Assembly (NCBI RefSeq): GCF_024679095.1
Contig: NW_026110795.1
Location: 475,591-539,590 of the forward strand
Reading direction: 5' to 3'
Source of the DNA: Eriocheir sinensis
Taxonomy: Eukaryota > Arthropoda > Malacostraca > Decapoda > Varunidae
DNA: 64,000 bases
This document shows, piece after piece, positions 12,301-21,692 of this stretch (positions are counted from its first letter, which is position 1; each line of letters begins with the position of its first letter). The translations under genes were made by a program, and so were the position numbers. The notes under the pieces were generated by a model. It was not told the DNA's origin. It searched no databases and was given only the letters and a program-made list of their open reading frames with translations.

Positions 12301-15300
12301 ATGACCGGATGGATACTCCGTACCTTCCAGACGAGGGAACCTGAACACCTCCTCCCGCTCTGGAAGTCCCTGGTGTTGTCAAAAATGGAATACCTGTGCC
12401 AGCTGTGGTCCCCTCACAAAATTTATGATATCAAGCGACTGGAACAGACATAAAGGGTCTTCACAAAAAAGCTGAACTGTATGAAAAATCTTAGCTACTG
12501 AGACAGACTTAAGACTCTGCAACTCTACTCCCTCCAAAGACGAAAAGACGAAGGGAGAGATACTATATAATTTACACTTGGAAAATCATGGAGAAGCAAG
12601 TCCCAAACCCATTATCGCAAACTGAAGGAGGGATTAGAGGCCAGACACACCCCTGGTTTGGTTGCACCTGCTCCAGAACATCCATTGAAGCAGTCAGTCA
12701 ACGTCTTAGGTCCATACATGCTGCCAGCTTTACCAACGAGGGACCAAGACTATTCAACTGCCTGCCGAGGGACACAATGGACACTTCTAACTGCAGCACG
12801 GAGACCTTCAAGAGAAAGTTGGACTTGTTCCTGCCGGGGACCCCTGATGAGCCCCCTATCCTACGCGACTACTCCAAGGGGCAGAGAGTAACTCTCTCCC
12901 TGAGCAGCTGAGCCACACCAGGAGTGGAGCACAGTGTAGAGGCGGTAGACTCCCAAGTCGACCATGGTGAACATCACCTAAACTACAACACGACAAGACA
13001 AGACAAGACGAGGGGGGGGGCAGGCAAAGTGGACAGTTAGTCGGCTGGAGACAACCACAATGGCATCCCACACCAACAGCTCCCTCACAGTAGTCACGCA
13101 GTAGCTCTTACAAGTGACCCTTTACTGGAAACAGCAATCAAAGTTTAATGAAACATTAGTAGAAAGTAAGAAATGCAGCAGAGGTGACACTGGCCACTCA
13201 TATAACTATGACAAGTACTTTATTTACAAACACTGCCCCCCTACCACCCCACCCCAGCCAACACAACCTTCCACATATTGTCTCGGCAGGGCATTAGACC
13301 AATTCCGCCATCTTGCCACACCTTAGGTAACTATTGCTTAAAGTTGCACAAAATTACATCACTAACGGATCAACTAAACTGAGGGTGAGGTGAGGTGAGC
13401 ACATGAGGACAGAGGCGAGGAAGGGTAGGAGGCACAGGAATGCTGCTTTATCTGCTTGCGGAGGGACATTTGAAGAGTATAGTATTTTATTTTTTAAAGT
13501 AAATTTTGACGACCAATTCAACTTATGACCTGCCTGTCCGAACCCAACCCCGCCATAACTTGAGGATTACCTGAGTATATGTGATGTTTGAAAGATATTT
13601 TTGGCAATCAATCAAAGAAAGTTTTGTCTTCTGCCAGTGGAAGATTAACCTGCACAACTTCCTTCCCTCAGGTGCTGACAGAGGACATTGTGTATATGAG
13701 TGGCGGCCTCAATCTGGAAATCCGGGCTTCCCAAAAAGGACGACAAAAATTTTACATTTCACGTGAAACTTTCTTGCCTCAGTTGTATGGTATCGCATGC
13801 TTCCGAGGTGCTCCTTCAAGAGAAATTCAGCATCATGTGAGTACCATATTCCCTAACGAGTCCAGCCACTCCTCCTGTTTCAAATTATTGAAACAAGATG
13901 TCAAAGCCAGGCACTCTAACCACTACTCCATGACTGCATTAACTACTTTCAAATGCAAGATGATTTTCCAATTTTTGCTTCGTAAAAAAATTGACAAATA
14001 ATGGTCACAGCGCCTAGGTATGCCTCACCGGCGTTTCACTCTTTCTTTTGCCGTCCATTAGACTGGGCAGAATGGTGGAGGCAGGGCTGGTAGCCAAGTG
14101 GGTGGAGGAGGAGGTGTACAACCTGAAGATCAGTGGGAGGCAGCAGGAACAACAGCCAGGTGGAGAGGTGGACACTCGACCGCTCACCCTGGACCACCTT
14201 CAGGTACCGCCAGACCGACACATCACCACTTGCTGCCCTCTTCATTCCCTGACTATTGATTTAAATAACATAAGACAACCATTTTCTTATTTATTAAAGG
14301 AACTGGTATGAGTGATGGTAGAGAGGGTACGTGGGCGGGTGTGCCTAGGGGGGTTGTATGGATGGGGATGGATGAGAAGTATAGAGGCAGGAGTAAGGAA
14401 GGATGTGCTATTGTGATGTCTGAAAGAGTGTGGAATGGTGTGACTGATTATGGTTGAAAGGGATCAAGAATTGTGTGGGTGAAAGGAAAAGTAGGTTTAG
14501 TAAAGTATGCATGGGTGTGTATTTATGCACCAGTAAATGTGAAAAGTAAAAAAGGACTGAGGGACAGGGAAGCTTTTTTGGGAGGAAAAAAATGCATGTC
14601 TGAAGAGTTTTGAGAAAGAAAGGAAACTTATTATGTTGGGAGATATGAATGCTAAAGTGGGTGATGAATGTGTAATGGATGTGGTGGGAAAATGGGGGAT
14701 ACTTGGAAAGAATGAAAATTAAGAGTGCCTGGTGGATGTCTGTGCTGTAAAGGGAATGTTCCTAGCGAACACTTTCTTTCAGCACAAGAACATCCACCGA
14801 TACACATGGAGGAGGAGGAAGATTATGAGCAGAAAGGATTGACTGATTATGTGGCAGTAGATGGAAGACTTAGAAAGGATATTTGTGATGCGAAGGTAGT
14901 AAGAGGAATGTTCAATGGCTCTGACCATCTTGCAGTGCCGGCAACATTAAGGATGAAGAAAAAGTGGGTATTTGAAAAGAAAGGCAAAGTAAAAAAGGAA
15001 GGTTGGAGAAGTTGGAATAAAAATGTATGCTGAGGGAAGGAAGTGGGTGATGAATTCAATCCTATTTGCGGATGACACATTGCTCATAGCAGAAAATGAA
15101 AGTGACTTACAAAATTTGGTCAGTGTTTTTGATAGTGTATGCAAAAGGAGAAAGTTGAAAGTAAATGTCAACAAAAGTAAAGTGATGGTTTGTGAGCGGA
15201 GTAGAAGTGAGGTTGTGGATTTTGTATGCCACATAGAGTGGGAATTCAATGTGAAAAAAAAGCAAAATAATTTTGAATGGTGAAGAACTGGAGGAGGTTA

Positions 15301-16198
15301 ATGAGCTTAAGTACCTTGGATCAGTTATGTGAAAGCATGGTGGTACGGAGGGAGAGACAAGAGAAAGGGCATTGCAAGGAAGAATGGTGGTAGGGTCTTT
15401 GAGACGTATCATGAATGGCAGAAGTGTGAGCATGGAGATAAAGAGGGATTTGAGAAATACAATAATAGTACCAACCCTCACATATGCAAGTGAAACGTGG
15501 GCTTGGAATGAAAGTCAGAGGTCTAGAGTGCAGGCAGTGGAAATGAGTTATTTCAGGAGTGCTTGTGGTGTGTGGGTAGAATGGATGGAATGAGTAATGA
15601 AAGTGTGTATGAGCGTTTTGGAATGTGTCACGGGGGTGAAGGGAAGAAGTGTGGAGTGGTGGAAGAAGTGAAGTGTCAGACTTTGAAGTGGTTTGGTCAC
15701 ATGGAGCGAATGGAGGAGAGTAAGATGACCAGGAAGGTGTCTGTGAGTGAGATAGAGGGAGGGAATGTTAGAGGACGACCTCCAGTGAAATGGAGAGATA
15801 GGGTGCAGGAGTACGTTAGGGAGAGGGGGGAAAGATCCTTGAGAAACTTTGAGCAGGCAAGGAGGGAGTGTCTGGATAGAGGAAGATGGAAACTCTTCTG
15901 CAGTGGCCGTCCCCTGGCGGGAGCTCCTAGGAGCAGGCATCGATGAAATGATGATGATGATGATGAAGACAACCATTTTCATATTTTACATTATACTTTT
16001 ATAAAGGTTGATCATAATAATGTGATTGACAGCAGCATTACTCTTCAACCATAATGCCAGATTCCTCTCCTGGCGCAGGGTGCGTTCATCATCCTGGTGG
16101 GAGGCTCCTTGATTTCCTCCTCCTTCTTCTTGCTGGAGAGACTGAAGCACCAAGCAACTGCTTCCCAACACCAGCATGGATGTTGCCTCCTAAGGTAA
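3213..16198 (+). CDS. Ionotropic receptor (IR)-type ligand-gated ion channel, C-terminal part, 7 exons
   Basis: Joined exons 3213-3332, 4143-4542, 7971-8116, 9245-9334, 13672-13836, 14062-14203 and 16079-16198 give about 394 codons. In order they show the end of ligand-binding lobe S1 (VVDFTQPY, then FSPFSLA), TM1 (AVLFMVTLLMGTLSFLL), a pore loop with LVLQGN, TM2 running into YSGSLTSYLT (the IR/iGluR signature after M2), lobe S2 (EAGLVAKW, LTLDHLQ), and TM3 (GAFIILVGGSLISSSFFLL) followed by a short tail and a TAA. The order is exactly that of arthropod IRs, which act as odour, taste, temperature or humidity channels in sensory-neuron membranes. The N-terminal exons are not found and may lie left of the window. 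Oddities: a Cys-rich TM1-pore loop and a one-base phase mismatch between exons 5 and 6. The family call is firm; the subtype is unknown. Confidence 0.88.
3348..3563. mobile_element. piggyBac-like MITE in IR intron
   Basis: TTAA (3344-3347) is followed by CCCGGTAGCAG; the right end reads CCGCTGCCACCGGG followed by CTAA (3564-3567, one mismatch to TTAA). The ends are imperfect inverted repeats of about 15 bp, and the left subterminal motif AGCAGGGACGGGCCAAA recurs once at about 3390. No coding capacity. TTAA duplication and CCC start fit piggyBac-type non-autonomous elements. Confidence 0.65.
3600..3965. repeat. CAT/CAC microsatellite with 90 bp tandem copies
   Basis: ATC/ACC trinucleotide runs are embedded in about three copies of a unit containing AAATAGTCAAATCAAAACCT and CACTACCATCATC (3727-3930). 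Confidence 0.85.
4143..4542 (+). CDS. IR exon 2: TM1, Cys-rich loop, pore, TM2 start
   Basis: Acceptor CCTCAATAG, donor GTAAAC; 400 bp leaving one base that combines with CC of the next exon to make Ala. Residues 1-20 are TM1, about 21-100 a long loop with nine cysteines, then FRTLVLQGN (pore helix with the QG pair) and AFLFTWYAFCIILY (TM2). The loop is longer than the roughly 30-40 residues I expect in IRs. A GT at 4299 could allow an internal splice, but the whole stretch is open. Confidence 0.85.
4604..5435. mobile_element. Fold-back MITE in IR intron
   Basis: Left arm about 4607-4760 and right arm about 5275-5432 are diverged reverse complements: AAGAGCTGG.GGGACTAAT at the left against CAAGAGCTGGCAGGGCTAAT on the reverse of the right, and both continue to TCA..TGCTTGGGTGA. 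No coding sequence lies between. It is a non-autonomous DNA element of unknown superfamily. Confidence 0.65.
5735..6235. mobile_element. Long palindromic fold-back element
   Basis: Arms about 5735-5958 and 5985-6235 are near-perfect inverted repeats. They share CTTCTGATGGTGTGTGGTACG, GGTCAAAATCGCCTCCGATC and the GCCGAGCCGTGACGGTGTTC block. The centre contains smaller nested palindromes (GTGAGCGGCGAGTCTGAC occurs three times). Both arms are almost identical over about 140 bp, suggesting recent formation or arm homogenisation. Confidence 0.85.
6360..6590 (-). mobile_element. LINE 3-prime fragment, antisense
   Basis: The minus strand reads WNEFQEVVEAK and FMEKLDKYRFRDRTP, the motif that closes ORF2 of CR1/Jockey-like elements (WN.L...VV.A....F...LDKY). 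No other domains are present. Confidence 0.55.
6700..7157 (-). mobile_element. Tigger/pogo-like transposon remnant (N-terminal HTH)
   Basis: From 6873 the minus strand reads MSPKHKADSSDGSASKE then AITMEVRLDIVKPSEK before a stop, and continues TVTDIGHVLKF. This is the recognisable CENP-B/psq-type N-terminus of Tigger (Tc1/mariner superfamily) transposases. The right end near 7157 (reverse complement TACAGGAGGTCC) looks like the terminal repeat. The catalytic DDE part is absent. Confidence 0.65.
7158..7360 (+). mobile_element. Left end of a second Tigger/mariner-like element
   Basis: CAGTAATGCCTCGGTTTACG at 7154-7173 directly abuts the preceding element and is a typical CAGT...CCTCG terminal repeat of Tigger-class elements. 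A related end, CAGTGGAGCCTCGGGTCGCG, lies at 9488-9507. No transposase is present. Confidence 0.45.
7360..8150 (+). repeat. Inverted duplicate arm B (contains IR exon 3)
   Basis: Mirror copy of 1925-2725. It includes antisense LINE debris at about 7395-7590 and then intron and the functional IR exon 7971-8116. Similarity ends in the intron at TTTGTATTTTCG near 8150. Confidence 0.85.
7971..8116 (+). CDS. IR exon 3: end of TM2 and start of S2
   Basis: Acceptor TTTTTCCATCAG, donor GTGAGT. Encodes MYSGSLTSYLTKPIL, the conserved gate-region motif, and then INSLQDL leading into lobe S2. The 2-base start phase fits the 1-base end of the preceding exon exactly. It lies in inverted arm B and is duplicated at 1960-2105. 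Confidence 0.9.
8151..9244 (+). other. IR intron without recognised feature
   Basis: No coding exon, RNA gene or clear repeat is recognised. Short ATGTAGTAC-type repeats occur between 8850 and 9040. Confidence 0.5.
9245..9334 (+). CDS. IR exon 4: lobe S2
   Basis: Thirty codons in phase 0 between TTTCTTTCAG and GTAGGC, reading FHELWELMDPKRSFPKSG and then AMEK. It joins in frame to 8116 and 13672. Position and length fit the variable middle of lobe S2. Confidence 0.8.
9335..10032 (+). other. IR intron with a Tigger-like terminal repeat
   Basis: CAGTGGAGCCTCGGGTCGCG at 9488 after a TA resembles a Tigger/pogo terminal repeat. A minus-strand open stretch at 9834-10037 has no family I recognise. 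The rest is intron. Confidence 0.4.
10033..10955. mobile_element. MITE with about 245 bp inverted terminal repeats
   Basis: Left arm 10033-10280 and right arm 10710-10955 are diverged inverted repeats (ATCATAAGTAGCATTATTCA against the reverse of TGAATGATGCCACTTATGAT; ATATGAAATGGGTAT at the inner ends). The centre is rich in CAGTACCAGTAC-type words. No coding capacity. Confidence 0.75.
11340..13015 (+). mobile_element. Non-LTR retrotransposon (family A), 5-prime truncated, degenerate
   Basis: Across several frames the plus strand shows RT motifs in order: KNYRPVVLTSHVTK (11432), a decayed DFAKAFD region (about 11740), GAPQGSILGPLLF (11930), FADDTRIS (12010), then KFELIRYGKS, LRDLGVLVSNDFS (12220), GWILRTFQTRE (12310), MEYLCQLWSP (12386) and the C-terminal HAASFTNEGPRLFNCLP (12718). 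Many frameshifts and stops make it dead. About 11530-11610 is a foreign RTE 3-prime piece. The end runs into an ACAAG repeat tail near 12990. RT polymerises DNA on nicked target DNA during insertion; here it is only a fossil in an IR intron. Confidence 0.8.
11530..11640 (+). mobile_element. RTE-like 3-prime fragment inside family A
   Basis: GTGTCTGGATGGAGAAAGAT through CTTCTGCCGTGGCCATCCCC and GGAGCTCCTAAGAGAAGGCG matches the 3-prime coding end at about 15865-15945 (CLDRGRWKLFCSGRPLAGAP), followed by an AAGATGAATGAAATAG tail. It marks an insertion or template switch within family A. Confidence 0.65.
13016..13671 (+). other. Intron sequence, nothing identified
   Basis: No exon or known repeat is seen between the family A tail and IR exon 5. 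A short GGTGAGGTGAGGTGAG run lies at 13383-13398. Confidence 0.4.
13672..13836 (+). CDS. IR exon 5: lobe S2
   Basis: Fifty-five codons in phase 0 between CTTCCCTCAG and GTGAGT. Contains FYISRETFLPQLYGIACFRG, the stretch that in IRs precedes the final S2 helices, and GAPSREI resembling the usual gSPyr..i motif. Confidence 0.85.
14062..14203 (+). CDS. IR exon 6: end of lobe S2
   Basis: Acceptor TTGCCGTCCATTAG, donor GTACCG. Encodes LGRMVEAGLVAKWVEEEVYN and ends LTLDHLQ, the conserved segment before TM3. One base precedes the first full codon, whereas exon 5 ends in phase 0. So either a tiny exon was missed, another splice site is used, or there is a one-base error or lesion. Confidence 0.8.
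14290..15975 (+). mobile_element. RTE-like LINE, degenerate
   Basis: Endonuclease remnants come first (KLIMLGDMNAKVGDE at about 14628, TFFQHKNIHRYTW at about 14772, then GSDHLAV at about 14920), followed by a large deletion of the RT fingers. Next is RT motif C (NSILFADDTLLIAENESD, 15054-15106), then VPTLTYASETWAWN (15470), LRACGV-like residues, TLKWFGHMERME (15685), RGRPPVKWRDRV (15770) and CLDRGRWKLFCSGRP (15868). It ends in an ATGATG repeat (15945-15965), as RTE-type elements often do. It sits in the last IR intron. Several frameshifts and stops make it inactive. Confidence 0.8.
16079..16198 (+). CDS. IR final exon: TM3 and short C-tail
   Basis: Acceptor CTCTCCTGGCGCAG. Reads GAFIILVGGSLISSSFFLLE, then a His/Gln-rich tail of about 20 residues, and stops at TAA 16196-16198. 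It joins LTLDHLQ in frame. A GTAA overlaps the stop codon and could act as a donor, but the stop is reached first. A family D LINE begins within 15-20 bases. Confidence 0.85.
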   Translation, partial: GAFIILVGGSLISSSFFLLERLKHQATASQHQHGCCLLR

Positions 16199-16206
16199 TG
16201 TAGCAT

Positions 16207-16580
16207 GCACACACACACACAAAAAGGAAGGGTGGAGAGTGACATACACGAATGTTAATGGAATAGTTACATCGTGGATGACTATTTGAGAGACAAAGAA
16301 CCTGATATTGTGGGGCTAACGGAAACTTAAGTTGTGTGACCCAATTGAGGTGTTGGGGATTGGAGAAGGTGCATACAACATGTGGAGGAGAGACAGAAAG
16401 ATAAAAAAGGGAGGAGGGGTGATGTTGACGGTCAAAAAAAAGGCATTAGGGTGGAGGAAGTGATGAGGGTGAAGGCTTGGCAGAGGTGTTGAAAGTGAAA
16501 ATTGTGGGTGCTGAAGGGAAAAGGAGGCATTATGTAGTAGGGTATGTGCCCCCAAAAACAAACGCATGGGAGTTGCAGGA
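16207..16580 (+). mobile_element. Family D LINE copy 1, 5-prime part (endonuclease start)
   Basis: After a short AC run the plus strand reads TYTNVNGIVTS, then GIGEGAYNMWRRDRKIKKGG and a frameshifted remainder up to CAPKNKRMG. These are the first blocks of an AP-type endonuclease of CR1/Jockey-like elements. It is cut off by a family C insertion, and the same reading continues at 19215. It begins immediately after the IR stop codon. Confidence 0.7.
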
Positions 16581-16584
16581 ATAC

Positions 16585-16902
16585 TCCTGCTAACCACGAT
16601 CTTTATATTTCAGCCCGGAATCGTGCCAAATATATTCTTCGACTTAACAAAACATCTTTCATAAATAGAAAATGTCAAAACCTTGCTTCTTCTAATTCTT
16701 CCCGTGACTTCTGGCACCTAGCCAAAAATATCTCCTCCAATTTCACTTCTTCATCTTTCCCTCCTCTCTTTAACCCTGACGGCAGCACTGCCGTCTCATC
16801 TATCTCTAAGGCTGAACTCTGCTCTCAGACTTTCTGTAGAAACTCCAATCTGGACGATTCTGGGCATATTCCTCCTACTCATCCCCCCCTCTGACTCCTT
16901 TA
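16585..16902 (+). mobile_element. Family C LINE copy 1, first part
   Basis: Open frame matching residues about 370-475 of the fuller copy at 57549-60509: [18 protein letters not shown], then [17 protein letters not shown] and [12 protein letters not shown]. This is the linker between endonuclease and RT. It is 5-prime truncated at about 16585 and interrupted by the MITE at 16907. Confidence 0.85.
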
Positions 16903-16906
16903 TTAA

Positions 16907-17573
16907 CCCTCTCACGCACCGTAAGTTTCCAGTAAGTGTCTGTTACACTCACCATGCATTTCTCAGGCCCGACCGGCCTTTTTTTTTGCCGCCGCGATAC
17001 TCTACATTCCCGCACGTATTTTACCCTCACAGATATATCGTACCCCAATACATTTGGTATCAATGGCTTCATAAAGACTTGTACTAGAACATGTGCAAAT
17101 AAAAATATAGGAAAATAAACAATACAAACTGCTTTCAAGTCTCTGTATAGAGTACTGTAGACAATAAATCCTAAGTACCAACTCTTCCCCACTAGCTAGC
17201 TCGAAATTTTGAATGCCAACTTTTTTTAGCCGAATATATGTTTCGAAGCGGAATTTAGTGAGTATTCGTATGGTATCCTCAAAATCCTTATACGCCTATT
17301 AGTGTCCGAGTTACACCAAAAAAACTGTACTTTTTTCCTCTCCCGTCAGAGTAGGCTAACAACTAAAAATCGCTCAACACTCCTCATCTACGCTCCTTAG
17401 AAAGGTTGCCATATGTTACCATTAAGACACTTATCCCAACAAATGACGCTCCCAAATTTGATGCACTTTCACCGAAAACTTTATTTTTATTTTTTTATGA
17501 CGCTTTTCGCGTCATTGCGCGCCAGGACCTTTTACCCTTGATGAAGCGAAACTCGTCATCATGCGCGAGAGGG
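16907..17573. mobile_element. TTAA-flanked piggyBac-like MITE inside family C LINE
   Basis: TTAA at 16903-16906 and 17574-17577 flanks inverted ends CCCTCTCACGCA and TGCGCGAGAGGG. The host LINE reading frame resumes right after the second TTAA (KILKNDVLYALSGLN). The fuller C copy lacks this 667 bp segment. No transposase is encoded. Superfamily is inferred from the TTAA target and the CCCT end. Confidence 0.8.
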
Positions 17574-17577
17574 TTAA

Positions 17578-19215
17578 GATTCTTAAGAATGATGTTTTAT
17601 ATGCCCTCTCCGGCCTCAACTCTCAGAAGGCTTATGGACCTGATGGAGTGCCTCCTATTGTACTTAAGAACTGTGCCTCCGTGCTGACTCCCTGCCTGGT
17701 CAAACTCTTTCGCCTCTGCCTATCAACATCTATCTTTCCTTCCTGCTGGAAGTATGCCTTCATACAGCCTGTGCCTAAGAAGGGTAACCGATCCAATCCT
17801 TCAAACTACCGCCCTATAGCTTTATTTTCCTGTCTATCTAAAGCTTTTGAATCAATCCTTGACCGGAAGATTGAAAAGCACCTATTCACTTCTGACCTGC
17901 TATCCGATCGCCAGTATGGGTTCCGCAAGGGGCGTTCTACTGGCGATCTTCTTGCTCTCTTGACTGGCCCTTGGTCATCCTCTCTTAGCCGTTTCGGTGA
18001 AACTTTCTCTGTTGCGCTAGACATATCAAAAGCTTTCGATAGAGTCTGACACAAGTCTTTACTTTCTAAACTGCCCTCTTTCGGATTCTATCCCTCTCTC
18101 TGTTCTTTTATCTCTAGTTTTCTTTCCGGCCGTTTTATCTCTGCTGTGGTAGACGGTCACTGTTCTTCCCCTAAACCTATCAACAGTTTGTTCCACAGGG
18201 CTCTGTCCCATCACCCACTCTCTTCCTGTTATTCATCAATGATCTTCTTTACATAACAAACTGTCCTGTCCACTCATACGCTGATGACTCCACTCTGCAT
18301 TATTCAACTTCTCTTCTTCTCTCAACAGGAATCACAAGACTCCAGGCTAGAGGCTGCAGGACGTTTAACCTCAGACCTTGCTATCATTTCCGATTGGGGT
18401 AAAAGGAACCTTATGTCCTTCAATGCCTCAAAAACCCAGTTTCTCCACCTATCAACTCGGCACAATCTTCCAAACACCTATCCCCTATTCTTCGACAACA
18501 CTCAGCTGTCACCTTCTTCAACACTAAACATCCTCGGTCTATCCTTCGCTCAAAATCTCAACTGGAAACTTCACATCTCCTCTCTTACTAAATCAGCTTC
18601 CTCGAGATAGGGCGTTCTGCACCGTCTCCGCCAGTTCTTCTCCCCCGCACAGATGCATTCCATATATAGGAGCCTTGTCCGCCCTCGTATGGAGTATGCA
18701 TCTCACGTGTGGGGGGGCTCCACTCGCACAGCTCTTCTGGACAGAGGGAGTCTAAGGCTCTTGGTCTCATCAGCTCTCCTCCTCTTATTGATAGTCTTCT
18801 ACCTCTTAAATTCCGCCGCCATGTTGCTTCTCTTTCTATCTTCTATCGATATTTTCATGCTGACTGCTTTTCTGCACTTGCTAACTGCATACCTCCCCCC
18901 TTCCCGTGGCCCCGCTACACAAGACTTTCTACTCATGCTCATCCCTATACTGTCCAAACCCCTTATGCAAGAGTTAACCAGCATCTCCATTCTTTCATCC
19001 CCTTCACTGGTAAAAACTGAAACAGCCTTCCTTCAACTGTATTTCCTCCTGCCTATGACTTGACCTCTTTCAAGAAGAGTGTATCAAGACACCTCTCCAC
19101 CCGAAATTGACCTCTCTTTTGGCTACTCTGTACTTTTTCCTTTTGTGGGAGCGGCGAGTATCGGGCTTTTTTTTTTTTTTCCCTTGGGCCGCATCCTTTG
19201 TTAAAAAACATAACA
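17578..19215 (+). mobile_element. Family C LINE copy 1, RT and 3-prime part
   Basis: RT domain reads [56 protein letters not shown] followed by a TGA in place of Trp (18047), a decayed GVPQ box, [11 protein letters not shown] partly shifted (about 18276), then [34 protein letters not shown] (18680) and the C-terminal end around PVYDLTSFKKS (19060). It ends with the family poly-T/CCCTTGGGCC 3-prime UTR and an A-rich tail near 19205. Stops and frameshifts inactivate it. It was inserted into family D copy 1. Confidence 0.85.
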
Positions 19216-21692
19216 AATAATGCAAGACACGGTGAGTTGTCTGAATGAAATGTTGAAGGAGTGTGAGAGAATGATTATAATGGGTGATTTCAACTGCAAG
19301 GAGGTGCAATGGGAGGATTAGCAGACGCAGGGAGCAGACGATTCGTGGGAACATGTGCTGACTCAGTGGATCAAGGAACATACCAGATTCGGGAATGAAG
19401 GCGTGGCATCAAGACTAGACCTGGTATTTAGTAAGGAGCCGGAAACAATAGAAAATCTTAAAGTAGATTGTCCAATACCGAAGAGTGACCATGCGGTTGT
19501 GGAATTTGAAGTATCAGAAAAGAAAACGATTGACCGAAAGGAGGATCACAAAATTGGGAGAAGCAACTAATGTAAGGCAGAATTTGTTAGCATGATAACC
19601 TTTTTTTAAAAATGGAAATTGGAGTGGGCTGCACAAGGCCACGAGTACACAGGATAAGTGGGAGGAGCTTTTAAAGCTATAAAAGGAAGCCAAAAATAGA
19701 TATGTCCCCATGGTAACCAGAAAGGATGTTGATAAAAAAGGAGTTGTTTAACAAGAGATGCGAGGCAGCTAGAAAGAGAAAAGAGGAAGCTTGGAAGGGA
19801 TGGAGGAGACGAAGAAGAATCAACTCGTGGAACAATTTCAGACAAACAAGGAATGAATATACAAAGGTTAGAAGAAAATAAAAAAGGAAGTATGAAAAAG
19901 ATATAATCGATAAGTGCAAAAACCAACCCAAGCTGTTCTATAGACATGAGAACGGCAAATTGAAGAAAAGAGAAAAAATCTATAACTGAAAATGGATGGA
20001 ACCACATATGAGGATCCAGCAGAGATGGCAGAAGTGGTGAACAACAGTTTCCATAGAGTTTTCACAAAAAGAAGAAGGATTTGTACAACCCCTGGGCCAG
20101 GAAAGAGGAAGGGTTATGCAAGAGCTACAGTTAACGGTGCAGGAGGTGAAGGAAAGTTTGAACAAGCTGGATGTGAGAAAGGCGACGGGGCCGGATGGAG
20201 TATCAGGGTGGATCTTGAGAGAATGTAGTGAGCAACTTGCAGAGAAACTGCACTCCACAATGAGTGCCCCCCTGAGGGAAGGAAAAGTACCACAAGATTG
20301 GAAGAGAGCAAATATAGTACCGATTTTTAAGGGAGGCAAGAGAGAGGACCCATTGAATTACAGACCGGTATCACTCACTAGTGTGGTTGCGAAGATATGT
20401 GAGAGACTGTTTAAATATAGGTGCTCGGATTTTTTAGAAAGTGAGAAAATTATCTCGGATTGCCAGTTTGGATTCAGGAGAGGGAGATCCTGCGTCACCA
20501 ACTTGTTGTGTTATTACTCAAAGGTGACAGTTTCAATACAGGAGAGAGAAGGCTGGGCGGATGGAGTGTACCTGGATTTGAAAAATTCATTTGACAAAGT
20601 ACAGCACAGAAGACTAATTTGGAAAATTAAAAATAGGGGTGGAGTGGGTGATGGACTGATTAAGTGGCTGGAGGACCTCCTAACTAACTGGGAAATGAGG
20701 ACGATAATCAGGGACAGGGTTTCCAACTGGTGCCCTGTGATGAGTGGAGTCCCGCAAGGTTCAGTGTTGGCACCAATAGTTTTTGCTGTTTATATAAATA
20801 ATATGGTTGACGGAGTGTCCAGCTACGTGAGTTTGTTTGCAGATGATGCAAAGCTATTGAGACGTGTGAATAATGTGAATGACTGTGAGGCATTGCAAAG
20901 GGACCCGGATAGAATATGGGAGTGGAGTGGTACATGGCAGATGGAGTTCAACCTTGGGAAATGTAAAAAAATGGAGTTTGGTAGGAGTGGCAGAAGATGT
21001 GAATGTGATTGTAAGATGGGAAGTGAGATAATATGCAGAGTGGAGGAAAAAGATTTGGGAGTGACTGTCTCAGAGAACATGTCACCGGACAAACACATCA
21101 ACAGGATAACGGGACAAACTATGAATTTGCTAAGGAACATAAGGCCAGCATTTGTGTACTTGGATGAGGAGATGATGAGGAAAGTAATAGTCACAATGAT
21201 AAGGCCAAGGTTGGAGTATGCAGCAGTGGTCTGGTCTCCTCACGGAAAGAAGAACATAAAGAAGCTGGAAAGAGTGCAGAGAGTGGCAACTAAGATGGTA
21301 CCGGAACTTCGAGATCGGACTTATGAGGAGAGACTCAATATCATGGGGCTCACAACCCTAGAGAAGAAGAGAAAGAGGAGATCTGATAGCGGTGTACAGG
21401 GTGGCGAGCGGGGTGGAGCATCTGGACAGAGAGGACCTGTGTGTGTGGAACTAGAGAGAAAAGAGAGGACATGGAAAGAAGTTGAGGGCGACCACGTGTA
21501 GGAGATATCTGAAATAGTTTAGCTTCACAAATAGAACCATTGAGCTATGGAATAGACTGGAGGAGGAGGTGGTTTGTGCAAGAAACATTCAGGATTTTAA
21601 GGACAAGTTGGATAAGAGTGGATATGGAGACAGGACAGCGCGAGCATAGCTCTTTTCCCGTATGTCACAACTAGGTATATACAACTAGGTAA

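Noticed and set aside
15107..15982. Long minus-strand frames opposite the RTE-like LINE
   Set aside because: Shadows of the plus-strand coding sequence; no domain, poly-Ser/Leu composition.
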